Assembly (NCBI RefSeq): GCF_014205055.1
Contig: NZ_JACHMS010000001.1
Location: forward strand, 8,026,501 to 8,090,500
Direction: 5' to 3'
Origin: Streptomyces luteogriseus
GTDB lineage: Bacteria; Actinomycetota; Actinomycetes; Streptomycetales; Streptomycetaceae
DNA length: 64,000 nucleotides
Under the pieces are notes generated by a model. It had not been told where the DNA came from, did no database searches, and worked only from the letters and a program-made list of their open reading frames with translations. The number at the start of each line of letters is the position of its first letter. Positions within the stretch are counted from its first letter, which is position 1. This document shows positions 42,394 to 51,172 of this stretch, one piece after another. The translations under genes were made by a program, and so were the position numbers.

Positions 42394-42963
42394 ATGGCCA
42401 CGACCGACAAGGCGTCCACCAGGGACCGGCTCCTCGACGCGGCGGCCGAGTTGTTCTACCGCGACGGCGTCTCCCTCGGTGTCGAGGCGCTGTGCCGGAG
42501 CGCCGGAGTCTCGAAGCGGTCCATGTACCAGCTCTTCGCGAGCAAGGACGAGGTCCTCGCGGCCAGCCTGGCCCGGCGGCTCCCCGAGTACGAGGCGCGG
42601 TTCGCGCCCGGCCCGCAGGAGACCGGCAGCCCGCGCGCGAGGATCCTGCACGTCTTCGAACGGCTGGAGAAGGCCTCGGCCGAGCCGTCCTACCGGGGCT
42701 GCCCCTATCTCGCCGCACTGGTCGAGCTGAAGGATCCCGAGCACCCGGCGAGTGTCGTCGCCCGGGGGGCGAAGGAGTGGCTGCTGGACTTCTTCCGTAC
42801 CCGGGCGGAGGAGGGCGGTGCGCGCGACCCGGAGCTGCTCGCCCGCCAGCTGATGCTGGTCTTCGACGGTGCCAGCGCCCGGGGCGGGGCTGGGATCGAG
42901 ACGCTGGACGGGCTGACCACGGAGACCGTGACCGCGCTGCTGGACGCCTCCGGCGCGCGGTGA
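42394..42963 (+). CDS. TetR-family transcriptional regulator
   Basis: 189 residues. The HTH is near residues 28-50 (GVEALCRSAGVSKRSMYQLF), and the helical ligand domain includes RGCPYLAALVELKDPEHPA, seen in a common actinobacterial TetR subgroup. The palindrome at 42347 directly upstream, and two identical copies before the SDR gene 3 kb away, make those its likely binding sites. The ligand is unknown, perhaps an aldehyde or quinone handled by the SDR. Confidence 0.9.
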   Translation: MATTDKASTRDRLLDAAAELFYRDGVSLGVEALCRSAGVSKRSMYQLFASKDEVLAASLARRLPEYEARFAPGPQETGSPRARILHVFERLEKASAEPSYRGCPYLAALVELKDPEHPASVVARGAKEWLLDFFRTRAEEGGARDPELLARQLMLVFDGASARGGAGIETLDGLTTETVTALLDASGAR

Positions 42964-42997
42964 AGGGAGCGGCCGCCGAGGCGACTGCCCTGTTCGT

Positions 42998-43090
42998 CAC
43001 TCACGCGGCCGACGCCACCACCCTCACCGCCGGCGCCGGGGCGATGCCGAAGAAGACGCCGGCGACCGTGAGCACCAGGCCCTCCACGCC
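42998..43090 (-). pseudogene. Possible remnant of a membrane protein
   Basis: The minus strand holds about 30 codons reading VGVEGLVLTVAGVFFGIA and then AVRVVASAA before a stop. One hydrophobic helix is visible and no ribosome site. It sits between the TetR gene and an SDR remnant, so it may be a leftover end of a small membrane protein. Support is weak. Confidence 0.3.
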
Positions 43091-43098
43091 CACCACGC

Positions 43099-43203
43099 GA
43101 GATCGCCCACATGGTCGTCTACCTCGCCTCCGACCAGGCCTCGGCCACCACGGGCGGCGCCCTGCGGGTCGACGGCGGCTACGTCGACTCGATCCTGCCC
43201 TGA
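43099..43203 (+). pseudogene. C-terminal remnant of an SDR dehydrogenase
   Basis: The plus strand reads EIAHMVVYLASDQASATTGG and then LRVDGGYVDSILP before a stop. This is the standard SDR ending (eIA-x-x-vxyLASDxasxxTG-x-x-x-x-VDGG). The cofactor and catalytic parts are missing. It ends 10 bp before the convergent lutC stop. Confidence 0.75.
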
Positions 43204-43212
43204 TCCCCTGGA

Positions 43213-43848
43213 TCAGTCCTCGCCGACCAGGATCACCTCCAGCGTGCGCGGACCGTGCACCCCCTCGACCCGGTCCAGCTCGATGTCACTGGTCGCCGAC
43301 GGCCCGGAGATCCACGTCAACGGGCGCGCCGGATCGAGGCGCTCGAGCCCCTGCGGCACGGACGACACGACCTGGCCCGGAACCCGTACGACACAGATGT
43401 GGTGGTCCGGGACGAGCGTGATCCGGCGGCGGCCCTGGTCGGGCGAGCCGTCCAGCACCAGGGTGCCGGTCTCGGCGATGGCGACCGCGCAACCGGTGAC
43501 CACGCTGTCGACCCGGTCCAGCTCGTGCGCGGTACTCGCGGCTCGGTCGTGCACCTGCGTCACGTCGGACGCCTTGAGCCAGTACGGCGGCAGTCCGGGC
43601 GGGACCAGCACGGTCCGCGAGCCTCGCTCGGCCAGCAGCCGCATGATCAGATCCGCCAGCTCGCCGTCCGTGCAACGGTGCACGAGCGCCCGGTAGTCCG
43701 CCAGGTTCTCCGCGAGCAGGTCCACCGTCTGCGCGGCGCTCCGCCGCCCGTGCTCACGGAGGTAGTCCCGCGAGAGGGGTGTCTCGTCGGCCGGCACGTC
43801 CGCGAGCGCGCGCCGCACCCGCCCCAGAATCCGTTCCCTGCTGTTCAC
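43213..43848 (-). CDS. lutC: Lactate utilisation protein LutC (LUD domain)
   Basis: 211-residue LUD-domain protein with SREFRxxR-like start NSRERILGRVRRAL, AIAETGTLVLDG and LVPDHHICVV, all typical of LutC/YkgG. It lacks an FeS part. With LutA and LutB it forms the FeS-linked complex that oxidises L-lactate to pyruvate. The GTG at 43848 overlaps the lutB stop by 4 bp. It is the last gene of the minus-strand rhamnose-lactate run. Confidence 0.9.
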   Translation of the reverse strand: MNSRERILGRVRRALADVPADETPLSRDYLREHGRRSAAQTVDLLAENLADYRALVHRCTDGELADLIMRLLAERGSRTVLVPPGLPPYWLKASDVTQVHDRAASTAHELDRVDSVVTGCAVAIAETGTLVLDGSPDQGRRRITLVPDHHICVVRVPGQVVSSVPQGLERLDPARPLTWISGPSATSDIELDRVEGVHGPRTLEVILVGED

Positions 43849-45323
43849 CTGTCCCCGTCCTTCCCACCACGCGTCCGCTGCCACCAGTCCCGGAACGGCT
43901 CCGCGGGCACCGGCGGCAGCTCCCGGGTCCCGCTCCAGGCCCGGCCGGGACCGGGCAGCGTCCGGGGATGGAAGCGACGCGTCCGGGAGGCGGCGCGCTG
44001 GCCCGTGCGCAGCGCGCCCGGGTGCAGGAACGCCCAGCGTGCCGCGCGCATCGCCGCCCGCTCGGCGGCATGCCCCTTGGCGGGCCGCAGCACCACCTTG
44101 TTGCCGGCCCGCGTGACCTCGCCGCCCTGAACGACCCGCTCCCGCAGGTGCACCAGCACCTCGGGGATGTCGATGGCGACCGGGCAGACCTCGTAGCACG
44201 CCCCGCACAGCGACGACGCGTACGGCAGCGAGGCGTCGATCTCGCTGCCCGTGCCCCGCAGTTGAGGGCTGAGGATGGCGCCGATCGGCCCCGGGTACAC
44301 CGACCCGTAGGCGTGGCCGCCCGCCCGCTCGTAGACCGGGCACACGTTGAGGCACGCCGAGCAGCGGATGCAGCGCAGGGCCTGCCGGCCGACCTCGTCG
44401 GCGAGGGTGTCGGTGCGGCCGTTGTCCAGCAGCACCAGGTGGAAGTTCTGCGGACCGTCCTCGTCCGTGGTGCCGGTCCACGTCGAGGTGTAGGGGTTCA
44501 TGCGCTCGGCCGTGGAGGAGCGGGGGAGGGTCTGCAGGAACACCTCCAGGTCCTGCCACGTCGGCACGATCTTCTCGATGCCGACGACCGAGATCAGCGT
44601 CTCGGGCAGGGTCAGGCACATCCGGCCGTTGCCCTCGGACTCGACCACCACGAGCGTGCCCGTCTCGGCGACCATGAAGTTGGCGCCGGAGATGCCGACC
44701 CTGGCCCGCAGGAACTTCTCCCGCAGGTGCAGGCGGGCCGTCTCGGCGAGTTCGGCCGGTGTGTCGGTCAGGCCCTCGGGAGCGGGGCGACCCCACTCGC
44801 TCATCTCGCGCGTGAAGATGTCCCGGATCTCGCCCCGGTTGCGGTGGATGGCGGGGACGAGGATGTGCGAGGGCCGGTCCTTGCCCAACTGCACGATCAG
44901 CTCGGCGAGATCGGTCTCGTAGGCCCGGATGCCCTCGGCCTCCAGCGCCTCGTTGAGCCCGATCTCCTGCGTGGCCATCGACTTGACCTTGACGGCCTCC
45001 GGCTCGCCGGTCATCTTCACGAGCCGCGTGACGATCTCGTTGGCCTCGTCCGCGTCGGCGGCCCAGTGCACGACGCCGCCCGCGGCCGTGACCGACTCCT
45101 CCAACTGCACGAGGTAGCGGTCGAGATGGCGCAGCGTGTGGTCCTTGATGCGCTTGCCCGCCTCGCGCAGCTCGGCCCAGTCGGACACCTCCGACACCGC
45201 CTTCGCCCGCTTGGCGCGGATGGTGTGCGTGGCGTGCCGCAGATTGCCGCGCAGGGTCGCGTTCCCCACGGCCTCGCGCGCGGCCTCCGGGAACGCCGGC
45301 ATACCGAGATACGTCCCGCTCAT
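43845..45323 (-). CDS. lutB: Lactate oxidation iron-sulfur protein LutB
   Basis: 492 residues. A LUD domain (about 60-300; MVAETGTLVVVESEGNGRM) is followed by two [4Fe-4S] motifs, CIRCSACLNVCPVY near residue 320 and CGACYEVCPVAI near 372. A basic C-terminal tail follows. It carries electrons in the LutABC lactate oxidase complex. Start and stop overlap lutA and lutC by 4 bp each. Confidence 0.93.
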   Translation of the reverse strand: MSGTYLGMPAFPEAAREAVGNATLRGNLRHATHTIRAKRAKAVSEVSDWAELREAGKRIKDHTLRHLDRYLVQLEESVTAAGGVVHWAADADEANEIVTRLVKMTGEPEAVKVKSMATQEIGLNEALEAEGIRAYETDLAELIVQLGKDRPSHILVPAIHRNRGEIRDIFTREMSEWGRPAPEGLTDTPAELAETARLHLREKFLRARVGISGANFMVAETGTLVVVESEGNGRMCLTLPETLISVVGIEKIVPTWQDLEVFLQTLPRSSTAERMNPYTSTWTGTTDEDGPQNFHLVLLDNGRTDTLADEVGRQALRCIRCSACLNVCPVYERAGGHAYGSVYPGPIGAILSPQLRGTGSEIDASLPYASSLCGACYEVCPVAIDIPEVLVHLRERVVQGGEVTRAGNKVVLRPAKGHAAERAAMRAARWAFLHPGALRTGQRAASRTRRFHPRTLPGPGRAWSGTRELPPVPAEPFRDWWQRTRGGKDGDR

Positions 45324-46075
45324 ACGGCCGGTTCCTCCTCCGTGCTCGCCAGGATCTCCGCGATGTGCACCGGCCGCATGCCGGTCCGCAGCCGGGCCAT
45401 CGTCCCGCCGATGTGCATCAGACAGGAGTTGTCGGCCGCGCACAGCACCTCGGCACCCGTCGACTCGGCGTTGCGCACCTTGTCCGCGCCCATGGCCGCC
45501 GAGACGTCGGGGTTCTTCAGCGCGAAGGTGCCGCCGAACCCGCAGCACTCGTCGGCCCCCGGCAGTTCGGCGAGTTCCAGGCCCTTCACCGCCTGGAGCA
45601 GCCGCCGCGGCCGCTCGCCGAGTCCGAGTCCGCGCAGCCCGTGGCAGGTCGGGTGGTAGGTCACCTTGTGCGGGTAGTACGCCCCGACGTCCGTCACACC
45701 CAGCACGTCGACCAGGAACTCGGTCAGCTCGTACGTCTTGGGCACCACGGGGGCCAGGGTGGCCGCGAGGGTGTCCCCGCGTCCCTCGGCCCGGGCCCGC
45801 TCGCCCATCCGCGGATACAGCTCCCGCACCATCGCCCCGCACGACCCGGACGGCGTCACGATCGCCTCGTACGCGCCGAAGACATCGGAGAAATGCCGGG
45901 CGAGCGGCTCGGCCTCGTGGCGGTAGCCGGTGTTGTAGTGGGCCTGCCCGCAGCAGGTCTGCCCGCTCGGGAAGTCGACGTCGACACCCAGCCTGGTCAG
46001 CAGTTTCACCACGGCGCGCCCGGTGTCCGGATACAGCGTGTCGTTGACGCAGGTCAGGAACAGGGCGACACGCAT
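45320..46075 (-). CDS. lutA: Lactate oxidation Cys-rich protein LutA
   Basis: 251 residues with the two CCG domains of this family: TCCGQAHYNTGY near residue 40 and ECCGFGGTFALKNP near 182. A conserved TYHPTCHGLRGLG also appears. The ATG has AAGGAG 7 nt upstream. It is first of lutABC, 70 bp downstream of the rhamnulokinase gene on the same strand and with no terminator that I can see between, so read-through from the rhamnose operon is likely. Confidence 0.92.
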   Translation of the reverse strand: MRVALFLTCVNDTLYPDTGRAVVKLLTRLGVDVDFPSGQTCCGQAHYNTGYRHEAEPLARHFSDVFGAYEAIVTPSGSCGAMVRELYPRMGERARAEGRGDTLAATLAPVVPKTYELTEFLVDVLGVTDVGAYYPHKVTYHPTCHGLRGLGLGERPRRLLQAVKGLELAELPGADECCGFGGTFALKNPDVSAAMGADKVRNAESTGAEVLCAADNSCLMHIGGTMARLRTGMRPVHIAEILASTEEEPAV

Positions 46076-46145
46076 CGCGGCTCCTTGTGGTCGATCATCG
46101 GATGAGTGAAGCGTAGTCCCGGGACGAGAGGCGGGGGAGACCCCG

Positions 46146-47609
46146 TCAGTGCCCGGCGAGCCGGGCCTGCGCGGAGTGCCATCGCTCGGTCCCGCCCCGG
46201 GGTTCGTACCGCGTGAGCGGCTGCGTGTTCACGAGCAGGCGCCGCATTCCGGCCAGGTCACCGGCCAGCCCGTGCGCCCGCGCCTGCACGAGGACATTGC
46301 CCAGCGCGGCGGCCTCGGTCGGCCCGGCCACCACCGGCAGCCCGCAGGCGTCGGCGGTCAGCTGGCACAGCAGCGCGTTGCGGGTGCCGCCGCCGACCAC
46401 ATGGACGACGTCGACCGCGTGCCCGGCGAGCCGCTGGGCGTCCTGGACCGCCGTGCGGTGCGCGAGGGCCAGGGAGTCGAGGATGCAGCGCGTCACCTCG
46501 GCCGGCGACTCGGGCACCGGCTGCCCCGAGAGCCGGCACGCCTCGGCGATCCGCTCGGGCATCCGGCCCGGCGCCAGGAACGCCGCGTCACCCGCGTCCA
46601 CGACCGAGCGCAGCGCCGGGGCCCTGGACGCCTCCAGCAGCAGCGCGCCCAGATCCGGGTCGCCCCAGGCCCGCACGCACTCCTGGAGCAGCCACAGCCC
46701 CATGATGTTCCGCAGATAGCGGACCGTGCCGTCCAGTCCCAGCTCGTTGGTGAAGTTGGCCGCCCGGCTCTCCTCGGTCAGCACCGGCGCGTCCAGCTCC
46801 AGACCGGCCAGCGACCAGGTGCCCGTGCAGATGTAGGCGAAGCGCTCGCCCGACGCCGGTACGGCCGCGACCGCCGAGGCGGTGTCGTGCGACCCCACGG
46901 CCGTCACCGGCACCGGACCGGCGAGCCCGGTCTCCTCCAGCACCCCGGCGCGCAGCAGCCCTGACGGATCGCCGGGCCGCCGCAGCGGTGCGAACAGGTT
47001 CAGGTCGATGCCGAGCCGGGACGCGAGGCCGTACGCCCAGTCGCGCGTCCGGGGATCGATCAGCTGGGTCGTGGACGCGTTGGTCAGCTCGGTGCCCTGC
47101 TCGCCGGTCAGCCAGTACGTCAGCAGGTCCGGCATCAGCAACAGCCGCCGGGCCCGGGCGAGCTGGGCCGTCGATCGCGCGGCGGTCAGCTGGTACAGGG
47201 TGTTGAAGGGCGCGTACTGCAACCCGGTCGCGGCGTACAGCTCCGCCGCGGGCACCGTCGCCCACACCTTGTCCGCGACACCCTCCGTCCGGGAGTCCCG
47301 GTAGTGCACGGGGTTGCCGAGCAGCGCCCCGTCCTCGTCCAGCAGTCCGTAGTCGACGGCCCAGCTGTCGATGCCGACGGAGTCGAGTCGTCCACCGCAG
47401 TGGGCACCTGCCGCCTTCAGGCCGTCCAGCACCCCGGCGTACAGCCCGAGCACATCCCACCGCAGCCCCTCGGGCACCCGGACGGGCCGGTTGGGGAAGC
47501 GGTGCGCCTCGGCGAGCTCCAGGCTGTCCGGGCCGACGCGGCCGACCATGACGCGCCCGCTGGACGCGCCGAGGTCGACCGCGGCGTAGGACTTCACGGT
47601 CGCGCTCAT
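46146..47609 (-). CDS. rhaB: Rhamnulokinase
   Basis: 487-residue FGGY-family sugar kinase, close to the length of E. coli RhaB. It has AAVDLGASSGRVMVG near residue 8, SVGIDSWAVDYGLLD near 77, the phosphate loop HDTASAVAAVP near 245, TGTWSLAGLE, and HVVGGGTRNALLCQLTADA near 400. It phosphorylates L-rhamnulose to rhamnulose-1-phosphate. The ATG overlaps the aldolase/dehydrogenase stop by 4 bp. Confidence 0.92.
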   Translation of the reverse strand: MSATVKSYAAVDLGASSGRVMVGRVGPDSLELAEAHRFPNRPVRVPEGLRWDVLGLYAGVLDGLKAAGAHCGGRLDSVGIDSWAVDYGLLDEDGALLGNPVHYRDSRTEGVADKVWATVPAAELYAATGLQYAPFNTLYQLTAARSTAQLARARRLLLMPDLLTYWLTGEQGTELTNASTTQLIDPRTRDWAYGLASRLGIDLNLFAPLRRPGDPSGLLRAGVLEETGLAGPVPVTAVGSHDTASAVAAVPASGERFAYICTGTWSLAGLELDAPVLTEESRAANFTNELGLDGTVRYLRNIMGLWLLQECVRAWGDPDLGALLLEASRAPALRSVVDAGDAAFLAPGRMPERIAEACRLSGQPVPESPAEVTRCILDSLALAHRTAVQDAQRLAGHAVDVVHVVGGGTRNALLCQLTADACGLPVVAGPTEAAALGNVLVQARAHGLAGDLAGMRRLLVNTQPLTRYEPRGGTERWHSAQARLAGH

Positions 47610-49645
47610 CGCAGGAAGGCGGCCGCGACGCCGGCGTCGACCGGGATGTGCAGACCGGTCGTGTGGGTGAGGTCGCCGCCGGTCAGCGCGAACACGGCGT
47701 TGGCCACGTGCTCGGGCAGCACCTCGCGCTTGAGGATGGTCCGCTGGGCGTAGAACTCGCCCAGCTTCTCCTCCTCCACCCCGTACACGGCGGCCCGCTT
47801 GGCCCCCCACCCGCCCGCGAAGATGCCCGAGCCGCGCACCACACCGTCCGGGTTGATCCCGTTGACCCGGATGCCGTGCTCGCCCAGCTCGGCGGCGAGC
47901 AGCCGCACCTGGTGGGCCTGGTCGGCCTTGGTGGCGGAATAGGCGATGTTGTTGGGACCGGCGAACACGGCGTTCTTCGAGGCGATGTAGACGATGTCGC
48001 CGCCCAGCTCCTGGGCGGTCATCACCCGGGCCGCTTCCCGTGACACGAGGAACGAGCCGCGCGCCATGATGTCGTGCTGGAGGTCCCAGTCCTTGGCGGA
48101 GGTCTCCAGCAGCGGCTTGGAGATCGAGATGCCCGCGTTGTTGACGACGAGGTCGACTCCGCCGAAGGCCAGCACGGCCGCCCGGAACGCCTCGGCGATC
48201 TGCTCCTCGGAGGTGACGTCCACCGTCACGGCGACGGCCTTGTCGGGTCCGCCCAGCTCCTCGGCGACGGCTTCGGCGTTCTTCGCGTCGAGATCGGCGA
48301 CGACCACACAGGCGCCCTCGGCCACGAGCCGGTGCGCGATGGCCTTCCCGATGCCGCTGCCGGCCCCCGTCACCAGCGCCACCCGGGTCGCCAGCGCCTT
48401 GGGCTTCGGCATCCGCCGGAGCTTGGCCTCCTCCAGCGCCCAGTACTCGATCCGGAACTTCTCGGACTCCTCGATCGGCGCGTACGCGGACACGGCCTCG
48501 GCCCCGCGCATGACGTTGATGGCGTTCACGTAGAACTCGCCGGCGACCCGGGCGGTCTGCTTGTCCTTGCCGAAGGAGAACATGCCCACGCCCGGCACCA
48601 GCACGATCGCCGGGTCGGCGCCGCGCATGGCGGGGGAGCCGGGCTCGGCGTGCCGCTCGTAGTAGGCGGCGTACTCCTCGCGGTACCCGGCGTGCAGCTC
48701 CTTCAGCCGGGCGATCGCCTCGTCGAGCGGCGCGCTCGGCGGCAGGTCCAGCACCAGCGGCCGCACCTTGGTCCGCAGGAAGTGGTCCGGGCAGGACGTC
48801 CCGAGCGCGGCGAGGCGCGGGTGCTCCGCGCTCGCGAGGAAGTCGAGCACGACCTCGGAGTCGTCGAAGTGCCCCACCTGGGGCCGGTCCTGCGAGGCGA
48901 TGGCCCGCACGTACGGGGCGAGCGCGGCGGCCCGCTCCCGCCGCTCTCCGGAGGCGAGCGCGGCGTACCCCTCGATCACCGGTCCGAAGGGCTCGGGCTT
49001 GCCCCGCTCGGCCAGGAACGTCTCGGCGGTCCGGATGATGTGCAGCGAGTTCCGCTCGCACTCCTCGGAGGTGTCACCCCAGGCGGTGATCCCGTGCCCG
49101 CCGAGGATGCACCCGATGGCCTGCGGATTGGCTTCCTTCACGGCGGCGATGTCCAGCCCCAGCTGGAAACCGGGCCGCCGCCACGGCACCCACACCACGC
49201 TGTCCCCGAAGCACTCGGCGGTCAGCTTCTCCCCGTCGGCGGCACACGCGAGCGCGATCCCCGAGTCCGGGTGCAGATGATCGACATGCGCGGCCTCCAC
49301 CAGCCCGTGCATGGCGGTGTCGATGGACGGAGCGGCCCCGCCCTTGCCGTGCAGGCAGTAGTCGAACGCGGCGACCATCTCGTCCTCGCGCTCGACACCC
49401 GGGTACACGTCCACGAGCGCCCGCATCCGGTCCAGCCGTAGCACGGCGAGCCCGGCCTCCGTCAGCGTCCCGAGATCCCCGCCGGACCCCTTGACCCACA
49501 TCAGCTCGACGTCACCGCCGGTGACGGGGTCGGTCTCGGTGCCTTTGGCGGAGGCGTTGCCCCCCGCGTAGTTCGTGTTCCGCGGGTCGGCCCCGAGCCG
49601 GTGCGACCGGGCGAGGAGGGCGTCAGCTTCGGGATGAACGGCCAT
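47606..49645 (-). CDS. Bifunctional rhamnulose-1-phosphate aldolase/lactaldehyde dehydrogenase
   Basis: 679 residues. The N-terminal class II aldolase domain (about 1-420) has NYAGGNASAKG, the metal site HVDHLHPDS and CILGGHGITAWG. The C-terminal SDR domain (about 430-679) has TGAGSGIGKA, VNNAGIS and YSATKADQ. The first splits rhamnulose-1-phosphate into DHAP and L-lactaldehyde; the second is thought to oxidise lactaldehyde to L-lactate (RhaEW type). AAGGAA lies 7 nt before the ATG at 49645. It is coupled to rhaB, and the product feeds the downstream lutABC genes. Confidence 0.92.
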   Translation of the reverse strand: MAVHPEADALLARSHRLGADPRNTNYAGGNASAKGTETDPVTGGDVELMWVKGSGGDLGTLTEAGLAVLRLDRMRALVDVYPGVEREDEMVAAFDYCLHGKGGAAPSIDTAMHGLVEAAHVDHLHPDSGIALACAADGEKLTAECFGDSVVWVPWRRPGFQLGLDIAAVKEANPQAIGCILGGHGITAWGDTSEECERNSLHIIRTAETFLAERGKPEPFGPVIEGYAALASGERRERAAALAPYVRAIASQDRPQVGHFDDSEVVLDFLASAEHPRLAALGTSCPDHFLRTKVRPLVLDLPPSAPLDEAIARLKELHAGYREEYAAYYERHAEPGSPAMRGADPAIVLVPGVGMFSFGKDKQTARVAGEFYVNAINVMRGAEAVSAYAPIEESEKFRIEYWALEEAKLRRMPKPKALATRVALVTGAGSGIGKAIAHRLVAEGACVVVADLDAKNAEAVAEELGGPDKAVAVTVDVTSEEQIAEAFRAAVLAFGGVDLVVNNAGISISKPLLETSAKDWDLQHDIMARGSFLVSREAARVMTAQELGGDIVYIASKNAVFAGPNNIAYSATKADQAHQVRLLAAELGEHGIRVNGINPDGVVRGSGIFAGGWGAKRAAVYGVEEEKLGEFYAQRTILKREVLPEHVANAVFALTGGDLTHTTGLHIPVDAGVAAAFLR

Positions 49646-49675
49646 GAACAGTTCCTTTGCAACGGAGGGTGTGTA

Positions 49676-49726
49676 TCTCAGGGGCGCGGGGAACTGCGCG
49701 ACCAGCCACATGCGGCCCGCAGCCCG
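49676..49726. repeat. Streptomyces-type dispersed intergenic repeat
   Basis: The stretch starting TCAGGGGCGCGGGGAACTGC, continuing through GCGACCAGCCA to CCCGCAGCC, is a family of short sequences I recognise as scattered in Streptomyces intergenic regions, often at gene ends. It fills most of the 105-bp gap between rhaI and the aldolase gene and contains a GCGC-N8-GCGC hairpin. Confidence 0.65.
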
Positions 49727-49750
49727 AATCGGACAGAACCCGGCAGACGC

Positions 49751-50929
49751 TCACGCTCCCCAACCGGCCTGCTGCCCACCCACGCGCTCAGCGACGATCC
49801 GCTCAGCCCATCCCGACCCCCGATACGCTGCGATGGGGTCGGGGTCCAACCCCATCTCCTCCCGAACCTCCCGCAGCAGAGGCCGTACATCCGTGTTGTA
49901 CGCATCCATCACCACGGCGTTCGCCTCCAGCACGTCGCCCGCCCGCTGTGCCGCGGCCAAGACGTCACCGTCGACCAGCAGCGCCTTCGCCGTGGCCTCC
50001 TGCACGTTCATCACCGACCGGATGATCGCCGGGATCTTCGCCTCGATGTTGTGACACTGGTCGAGCATGAAGGCGACCTCGGGCGAGAACCCCCCACCCC
50101 GGATCACCTCGTACATGATCCGGAACAGCTGGAACGGGTCCGCCGCCCCGACCATGAGGTCGTCGTCCGCGTAGAACCGCGAGTTGAAGTCGAACCCCCC
50201 GAGCTTCTCCTCGCGCAGCAGCGTCGCCACGATGAACTCGATGTTCGTCCCCGGCGCGTGATGCCCCGTGTCGACGACGACCTGCGCCTTGGGCCCGAGC
50301 TTGAGGCAGTGGGCGTAAGCGGTACCCCAGTCCGGCACATCCGTCGTGTAGAACGCCGGCTCGAAGAACTTGTACTCCAGCAGCATCCGCTGCCCGTCCC
50401 CGAGCCGCTCGTAGACCTCGGCGAGCCCTTCGGCGAGCCGGTCCTGCCGCCCCCGGATGTCGTCCTGCCCGGGATAGTTCGTCCCGTCGGCGAACCACAG
50501 CTTCAGATCCGTCGAGCCCGTCGCGTCCATGATGTCGACGCACTCCAGCAGGTGATCCACGGCCTTGCGCCGCACGGAGGCCTCAGGGTGACAGATGCTC
50601 CCGAGCTTGTAGTCGTCGTCCTGGAAGGTGTTGGAGTTGATCGCCCCGAGCTTCACGCCCCGCTGCTCGGCGTGCTTCGCCAGCGCCGCGTAGTCGTCGA
50701 CCTTGTCCCACGGAATGTGCAGGGCCACCGTCGGGGCGACACCGGTGAACTCGTGCACCTTCGCCGCGTCGTCCAGCTTCTCGAACGGGGTGCGTGGCAC
50801 ACCCTGCTGCGCGAACACCTTGAACCGCGTGCCCGAGTTCCCGTAGGCCCACGACGGCGTCTCGACGGCCTGTGTCTTGAGAGCGGCCTTCGCCGCGGCG
50901 AGCTCGGTCACGTCAGGCTCCAGTGACAT
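49751..50929 (-). CDS. rhaI: L-rhamnose isomerase
   Basis: 392 residues of the TIM-barrel isomerase family found in Pseudomonas stutzeri and actinobacteria (RhaI type). It has PTVALHIPWDKVDDY, GAINSNTFQDDDYKLGSICH, LWFADGTNYPGQDD, the metal-site EYKFFEPAFY and VVVDTGHHAPGTNIE, and later GFDFNSRFYADDD. It converts L-rhamnose to L-rhamnulose in the cytoplasm. It is first in the minus-strand operon, behind a near-consensus promoter whose start overlaps a LacI-type operator. Confidence 0.94.
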   Translation of the reverse strand: MSLEPDVTELAAAKAALKTQAVETPSWAYGNSGTRFKVFAQQGVPRTPFEKLDDAAKVHEFTGVAPTVALHIPWDKVDDYAALAKHAEQRGVKLGAINSNTFQDDDYKLGSICHPEASVRRKAVDHLLECVDIMDATGSTDLKLWFADGTNYPGQDDIRGRQDRLAEGLAEVYERLGDGQRMLLEYKFFEPAFYTTDVPDWGTAYAHCLKLGPKAQVVVDTGHHAPGTNIEFIVATLLREEKLGGFDFNSRFYADDDLMVGAADPFQLFRIMYEVIRGGGFSPEVAFMLDQCHNIEAKIPAIIRSVMNVQEATAKALLVDGDVLAAAQRAGDVLEANAVVMDAYNTDVRPLLREVREEMGLDPDPIAAYRGSGWAERIVAERVGGQQAGWGA

Positions 50930-50950
50930 CGGGTCGTGACGACCAACGAA

Positions 50951-50998
50951 TGAAACGATTCAGGACGCGAAGTTATGGGCCTCCCGAAGGGGTGTCAA
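50951..50998 (-). promoter_or_regulatory. rhaI promoter with LacI-type operator
   Basis: On the minus strand a -35 TTGACA (50998-50993) and -10 TAACTT (50975-50970) are separated by 17 bp. Directly after, TGAAACGATTCA (50951-50962, plus strand) is a LacI-type inverted repeat lying at the expected transcription start. A repressor bound there would block initiation. Confidence 0.75.
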
Positions 50999-51072
50999 CC
51001 CCTCCGGCCGAGACGGTTTCCTGTGACCCATGCGTGACCTTGTGTCCCCGAAACTTTTTCGACCGGAACCCA

Positions 51073-51128
51073 TTGACGTGACATGCGCGGCCCGCCTAAC
51101 GTCCCGGCAACCCAGTTGAAACCTTTCA
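51073..51128 (+). promoter_or_regulatory. Rhamnose ABC-operon promoter with LacI-type operator
   Basis: A -35 TTGACG (51073-51078) and -10 TAACGT (51097-51102) with an 18-bp spacer are followed at about +9 by TGAAACCTTTCA (51117-51128). This shares TGAAAC--TTCA with the site before rhaI. Both sites fit the LacI regulator at 57693. Confidence 0.75.
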
Positions 51129-51172
51129 CGACGCCGAGAGGGCCGACCCGCCGGCGTCGTCGAGGAGCCCTC

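Noticed and set aside
46146..49061. 971-codon frame joining a sequence to rhamnulokinase
   Set aside because: The upstream part is the out-of-frame shadow of the aldolase/dehydrogenase gene; rhamnulokinase starts at 47609.
49676..49726. Dispersed repeat as an insertion-sequence end
   Set aside because: No transposase or target duplication; it looks like the common short Streptomyces intergenic element.
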